Source: Microbotryum silenes-acaulis (Eukaryota > Basidiomycota > Microbotryomycetes > Microbotryales > Microbotryaceae). Taken from it: a stretch of 64,000 nt of DNA. The stretch lies in assembly GCA_003665825.1 (NCBI GenBank), contig QPFY01000022.1, positions 186,001 through 250,000 on the forward strand. The letters are read 5' to 3'. Made by a program: the position numbers and the translations under genes. Below are positions 58,960 to 64,000 of this stretch, one piece after another (the first letter of the stretch is position 1; the number at the start of each line of letters is the position of its first letter). The notes beneath the pieces were generated by a model. That model ran no database searches. It was given only the letters and a program-made list of their open reading frames with translations, and was not told the DNA's origin.

Positions 58960-60137
58960 CCGAAAGCCCAGCCAGAGGCGGCCCGCAAATTTGGACATTC
59001 TGGGGACCCGAAAATCGGTTAGGCAGCCCGCAAATTTGGAAATTTTTGGCTCAAAATGGGTCGAGGCTCACCTCATTTTTGGACATCTTCCTCCCTCCGG
59101 TGAAACTTTGAAGCGCAGACCAGGGTAGCGGGAAGCTGGAGGCGCGGGGCATAGCCGGCCCAGCGGCGCGCTGTTTGCGTTTGGAGCGCGTTAGTGTCTG
59201 CATTTGCTGTAAGGTATGCGCCTCTGACGTGCATACAATACAATCTGTCGTTCTTGACCGCTAGGCTAAAAGCAAGTCGTAAATAGAACTCGGCAGTTCT
59301 AGCTACTCAGAGGCTACTTATGGGGCTGTTCCTGTAAGGCATCCCGTTTTGCGATCATTTATCGCCGTTTTTTGATCGTCTCTCGCTCGGAACGCTGACT
59401 TGTCGAGCTACGTCTCCTCTTCTTCCTTCCGATCTGGAAGCTCGCCGAGAAATATCTTTCTTTTCCTAGTCGGTCGATAGATTCACAGGGTTCGCCGGCG
59501 CCGATTCGAATTCTTTGGAACCGATCACCGAAATGGCACTCGAAGAGCTCGGGCGTCAATTCAGGAGTCCAAGGCTCGCCTTGTGTCTCTGTAAATCACC
59601 CAAGGGGGATTTGGCGGGCATGATTGATTCTGACTCAGGGTCAATGAGCCCTACTCCACTGGCCTAGCCAGTGTGCTTAAAGCATTTCCTCCGACTTTTC
59701 CAGAAATTTCTAGGTATTAGGATATAGCGCGCGGCTGAGAACCTTATTTTGGGGTGCATTCTTTTAGGTAGTAGATTATAGTGTCATTTTAATCCATCAA
59801 ATGATAAATGATAAACAAAGATGAGATCCTATTCGAGTCCATTTCATTTTGAAAAGGCTCGTTGGCGGTCGCGCTGGCGGCGCTCTTGGCAGCTGGGCAG
59901 CTTGGCCTCTTAGTGCGCGCGCGCAACCTTTTCCGCCCGCGCGCGGCGGGAATGCAGTCTGCGCGTAGCGCAGAAAATTTTCTGAGCATTGTACAGCTCG
60001 TAGAGTAGTTTCGAGAAATTATTCAACACTAGGCGGCCCTCATATTTGGACATTTTCTGTCCGAATCCGGGAAAAATGTTGGACATTTTGCCTCGAAAAA
60101 GGCCGTTTTTAGAGGGCCGCCTATGGCTGGGCTTTAG
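58960..60137 (-). mobile_element. TIR repeat family, copy 3 (about 1.18 kb, inverted)
   Basis: Opposite orientation to 41332-42191. Left end CCGAAAGCCCAGCCAGAGGC, right end the near reverse complement at 60137. Shared internal blocks include CATTTCATTTTGAAAAGGCTCG and TTCGGTGATCGGTTCC (reverse). Contains an insertion of sequence related to the MITE at 34725. The flank 58787-58959 is only a T/C-rich tract. Confidence 0.75.
59715..59790 (+). repeat. Fragment related to the palindromic MITE
   Basis: Shares GCGCGCGGCTGAGAACCTTAT and TGCATTCTTTTAGGTAG with 34725-34992, nested in TIR family copy 3. Confidence 0.6.
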
Positions 60138-60218
60138 GGGGTCCTCCCATAACTTGGGCATAACGACGCCAATTTGCACAGATTCGCACGCTCTGGCTCT
60201 TGCCTCCGCCTCGTCTAT

Positions 60219-60252
60219 AACCTCGACCTCGACCTCGACCTCGACCTCTTCG
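60219..60252 (+). repeat. (CGACCT)n microsatellite
   Basis: Five near-perfect hexamer units followed by a TCGTCGTCCTCGTCG tract. Confidence 0.9.
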
Positions 60253-60307
60253 TCGTCCTCGTCGCAACGAGAGTCGGTCACGGTATCGAGCTAAAGCGCT
60301 GGTAGTT

Positions 60308-60676
60308 TTGACGCAGCTTCTACATCCGCGGACCCCCAGCTGCCTTCGACGTCTGACAGGTACGACCGACCGCAGGCGCGCCAGGAACGCGACCGCAAAC
60401 TTGGCGTCGGGCCCTCTACCTTGGTATCGCACTCGTCAAGCCCCTTTCGATCCTGGTACGAGCACACCGGAGACGGCCTCGGGAGAGCGAGCATCCGCCA
60501 GAGCCGAGAGGACCTCCAAGGCGGTCCAGATGCACCGAAAACACTGTCCGACCCTCGAGGCCTACTTCTTCGGCCATCCGACCGCTGAGGAGCTCGCTAA
60601 CAAGATCTGGCCCAAGGAGTCCAAGATGGGCACCGAAGAAGCGCTGGGCGAGGTCATAGCAGGTGTCATCAACAAG
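60308..60676 (+). pseudogene. N-terminal fragment related to the FunK1 gene
   Basis: The frame ends at a GTGAGT donor (60677) with LEAYFFGHPTAEELANKIWP and KMGTEEALGEVIAGVINK, lining up with KYFLATPSTYEAKILKP and KLGTEAAMKEMADAIKDV at the end of exon 1 of the gene at 42484, which has the same donor position. No nuclease or kinase part follows, only the tandem palindromes, so the gene is truncated. Confidence 0.55.
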
Positions 60677-60765
60677 GTGAGTCAACGCCTGGGCTACTCG
60701 ATCGCTTGGCGGCGTGCATAGCAAAAAACCCCCCCTGAAATGGGACGATCCCGGGATCGGGCCCC

Positions 60766-60976
60766 CGATTTGAAATGCATTTGAAATCGGCGGACCGATT
60801 TGAAATGCATTTGAAATCGGTGGACCGATTTGAAATGCATTTGGGATCGCGCGCACCGATTTGAAACGCATTCGAAATCGGCGCAGCGATTTGAAACGCA
60901 TTTGAAATCGACGCACCGATTTGAAATGCATTTGAAATCGGCGCAGCGATCCCGAATGCATCTCGAATCGATCCAT
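60766..60976. repeat. Tandem array of seven 30-bp palindromic units
   Basis: Units begin at 60766, 60796, 60826, 60857, 60887, 60917 and 60947. Each is close to CGATTTGAAATGCATTTGAA plus ATCGGCG(G/C)A(C/G), with dyad symmetry about ATGCAT. The last unit is diverged. Confidence 0.95.
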
Positions 60977-61540
60977 GCCCAACGGTCAACAGGGGCATAG
61001 AACTCGTGTTAGAGGGCCGATTGCGAAAGGTAGAGTGGATCATTATGTTACTATTGCTCAAGCTAATATACTACTGAAACGGTACAAGGCCCCATGCGGA
61101 TGCGGTGGAGCATCGCACCACCAGGCCTGCAATCTGCTCTTCAGTGTGATGTGGGCAGCGATCGGGAGCAATGAAACGAGCTTGGTTAATGCGCGCTACC
61201 CCACTCCGAGCCTGGACAACAGGTGACACAACGAAGGGCCGACCTGGGGTGAAGCAAGCCAAGGAGTGAAAGGCGAAAGCGCGACTGAGATCTGAGATTT
61301 GAGCTTGGTCGCATCGGCCGCAGACGGCCGACCGCGCTTCGTCCGACGTCCCGATGCTCTCTTGTGCGACGTCAACGACAGTTACCTACCAGCGTGCATT
61401 AAACATTAGGACCAGTCAGTTCGAGCCGTAGATATCTCCTGGCGCTGCAACATGCTCGAGCACTTACGCGATGGTGTTACCCCACTTCTTGTCGTCTCCA
61501 ACGCCTGCATTCGACGGCTCGGAGATAGGACGTTCACGGG
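60977..61540. other. No recognised gene
   Basis: Short open frames only; one of 83 codons from 60975 has a CGCGG cysteine pair but no family. Confidence 0.4.
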
Positions 61541-62537
61541 GTGTCGTCACCCCGCTTCCCCACAGAAGGTATGTCACCTCCTCCTCCCGCGTCCATAGTC
61601 CAGTCGAGTGCCAAAGAACCGACCTCAGTTGGGAGTGATCAAACCTCGATCACCCTCGCACCCATTCCAGCCAATCAGTCGACCTTGCCCCACCCCAATG
61701 TGGGGCGATCAACCTCAAAGTCCCGCGTCGGTAAAAGCATGACGATAGAGGAGGCGATCGAGGCGGCACGCAGAGACTGGCAGAACCGCACGCAAGTCAT
61801 GGAGGTTGACGAGGCAAGATTATCGAGGCAAAAGCATCACGGTCCCCCTTGCCCTCGCTGACGAGCACGTGACTTTTGGCACCTTCAATAGTCCGCGTCC
61901 AGCGACGATGACGGCAAGATGGACGGCGATGGTGAGGAGCATCGAGAGGGCGACGAGGACAACGATGATGCTGGTGATGAGGACGACGACGAGGACGACA
62001 ACGACTGTGACAGCACCAGCCAGAACGACAATGAGAGCGAAGAGAACGATCACGATCAGGGCGGGGCCGCGAGTGACGAGTCGAGGCTGTCTGCACCAAC
62101 CTTCGCCGAATTGACCATCTACACGTGGAGCCTGGAATACAGGGTTTCGCAGGAAGCCTGCTGCGCGTTGATTGAGGCGTTACAGAGCGAATGCTTTGAC
62201 GCCACCAAACTACCAAAGTCGTTTTCAACGCTGGAAACGCGGGTCAAGGCACATTTGCGCATGTGCGTCATACGGCGCCACGTCGTCCCGCGGAAAGCGT
62301 CCAAGACGACGATTGCCAAGACCGGTTCGAAGGCGAATCGCACCACAACATCGGCGTACACCTTAGGCTTGAAGGAACAGATCGAGCTTCGAATTCTGGG
62401 AAAACCCGCCCTACTCGGGAGCCTGCACACCGGCCTCGGCGACTTCGCAGAAGTGCGGACGAACCTATGGGAGGGCGACGTCTGGCGCGAAAGCGTGGTG
62501 GCAGGTCGCGCGGCCTACCCTATGGAGACAACGAACG
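61541..62537 (+). pseudogene. N-terminal fragment of a CACTA/Plavaka-like transposase (tentative)
   Basis: A first piece (61541 to about 61803) and a second (about 61891-62537, ending at a GTGAGT donor) encode a Ser/Pro-rich start, a very acidic Asp/Glu tract, then FAELTIYTWSLEYRVSQEAC and a C-terminal LRLEGT-independent segment with LWEGDVWRES, which resembles the LWHGD.WAES region before the catalytic part of basidiomycete CACTA-type transposases. No DDE part follows within the window. The internal junction is uncertain; a GC donor (GCAAGT) is possible. Confidence 0.35.
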
Positions 62538-62545
62538 GTGAGTGA

Positions 62546-64000
62546 TCGAGGATGGCGCGACGAGGAAGACCAATATATCCTGCAGAGAGATGTTTCTCAC
62601 TCTCAGAACACTCGAATATCCGAAAAATCTGGTCGATACGCGTGCCGTGCTAGATTGCGAAGTTGATGCAGTATTTTCATCGGGGCCGGCGTTCTCCGAG
62701 ATCACAAACTGAAAGTGATGCCGTCGAACAGGTCACCGCTGCAAGCCATATGCCTCGAATTCTGGCATCTTTATCACTACAATTAAGAGATCTATCACAC
62801 GATGACCACTGCGTTGAGGTCGATTTCAACTTCTGATCAGGAGTTGAAAAGTCGCGCAAGGACTCGGGGGTCCTCTCGATTGCGCAAACTCGGCTCCTTA
62901 CTTTTTGCTGGTCGATCGGATAGTGATCCTCCGACGCTCCGCAACGCACTGTCAAATTAGAAGATCTCCACGTTGGCGGAAGAATTGATGTTGTGCTTTG
63001 CAGCGCTAAAGCATACTTTCAGTCAGGATCGTCGGCCGGGTGAGGGATGCGGGTCGCACAGGTTCGACCAGGCTTAGCGTGAAAGCTGGAAACAATTCGG
63101 TGTCGAATCACGGCATGCGGCCCCAAGCAGCTCTCCTACACACGCAAGTCAAGTGCTAGAGTCCGAAAGAGCCTATAGAAGAAGGCTAGGGATGCAACTA
63201 CAAGGTTGAAGCCAACTCCGAATGGACCACGGCAGCATGCCATCAGCTCGGTCGGCGTGACGAGGAGCGGCGAGGAGTACAATCGATCCGGTGACTCCGC
63301 AGAGATCACTGCAACGTGCTCAGGCATCCAGTTTTGATTGCGTTCAGCAGTCAGTAGTCCAGTTCTCATGTTGGATTCAATACAAGAACATTCCGTTCAG
63401 GTCCTGCCCGGAAGCACCAAATCGGAGGCCGCAGGAAAACCCGGCAAGGATGGGTCAAGAAGATCAGATACGCACATATGAGCTCAAAGACCAAATGCTA
63501 TTGCATCAAGGAGCACATACTGACATAGGTGTACGTCAGATATGTAGGGAAAGAAGGGAAAGGAGGAACGTTGCTCGCAAAGAGTCTAGGTGGTCCTTCG
63601 TTCTCAATCTCGAGGAGAGCGGACAGGGCGTGGGTGGCCCAGAAGAGTTCGGATGGTTGGAGAAGCCTCCTCACACAGATCATCGGCGAATGTCAAGTCT
63701 TGGGTGGCGAAGGCAGCAGCGGCAAAGATGAGAGCTTACATGCTCATTGACGAGCGATGATCGGTCGCACCAAGTTGGGTTGGGGTCGATGCAGAGGAGA
63801 TCAAAGTCGAGCAGAGCAAGTCCCGCCGAAGAAGTCCGGATCCTCAATTGGAAGAGACGATGATCATTCATCCATGAGAGCGAGAAACGGTTTGAAGCGA
63901 GTCGGAGTCTAAAGAGTCGATCTAAGCGCAGGCCGGAATCTGAGACCTGGTGGAGCAAATGAAAAGTCGTACATAAGCAAGAGTGCACATACTTGCAACA
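62546..64000. other. No recognised gene
   Basis: Only open frames below 150 codons with no domain signature. May contain introns and diverged exons of the transposase-like gene upstream, but I cannot show it. Confidence 0.4.

Noticed and set aside
60766..60976. CRISPR-like regular repeats
   Set aside because: Units abut without unique spacers, are themselves palindromic and lie in fungal DNA; this is a tandem satellite.

Overview
The window looks like fungal nuclear DNA, most likely from a basidiomycete, perhaps Pucciniomycotina; that placement is inferred from gene style. The real genes carry many short GT-AG introns of about 50-90 bases. The window also holds a Helitron, FunK1-type kinases and DUF6729/DUF6589-like proteins, which are typical of basidiomycete accessory DNA. 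There is one intron-containing tRNA gene and no bacterial operon structure.

Positions 1-26000 are mostly a housekeeping block. In order: a doubtful cysteine-rich gene with a duplicated intron (1-860); the large subunit of the nuclear cap-binding complex (3452-6936, +); adenosine kinase (7403-9040, -); a 1663-residue golgin-like coiled-coil protein (9475-14765, +) sharing a 434-base divergent promoter with the kinase; a small secreted protein (16783-16989, +); a Pex24p/dysferlin-domain peroxisomal membrane protein (18319-19840, +); the large subunit of ribonucleotide reductase (20287-23761, -); and tRNA-Val(TAC) (25794-25875, -). Splicing is unusual here: two genes have an intron at or inside the start codon, and the reductase needs a 4-base exon. 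Dispersed non-coding repeats sit at 15175-16500 and 17550-18070.

Positions 26000-64000 are a mobile-element graveyard with few intact frames. They contain a retroelement ORF1 with a CCHC knuckle (27891-29042); an element of about 2.9 kb with inverted ends carrying DUF6589-like and RecQ-like remnants (30980-33875); a Helitron fragment (34075-34480); a palindromic MITE (34725-34992); a nearly complete Helitron (35017-41024) whose helicase has lost motif III; a FunK1 gene with a PD-(D/E)XK-like N-terminus (42484-44541); a copia remnant (47430-48347); a second nuclease-kinase fusion (50494-53182, -); and a large gene (53460-58786) that appears to combine DUF6729, a DDE-type transposase core and a DEDDy 3'-5' exonuclease. 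Two foldback elements with the same tips, a three-copy TIR family, 20-base-plus G/C runs and a tandem array of 30-bp palindromes complete the region. The last kilobase and a half holds no recognisable gene.

The housekeeping genes act independently (RNA processing, purine salvage, Golgi structure, peroxisomes, dNTP supply). In the accessory part the recurrent theme is nucleic-acid-processing domains: HUH Rep, SF1 and RecQ helicases, DDE, exonuclease, and REase fused to kinase. Most copies carry breaks.
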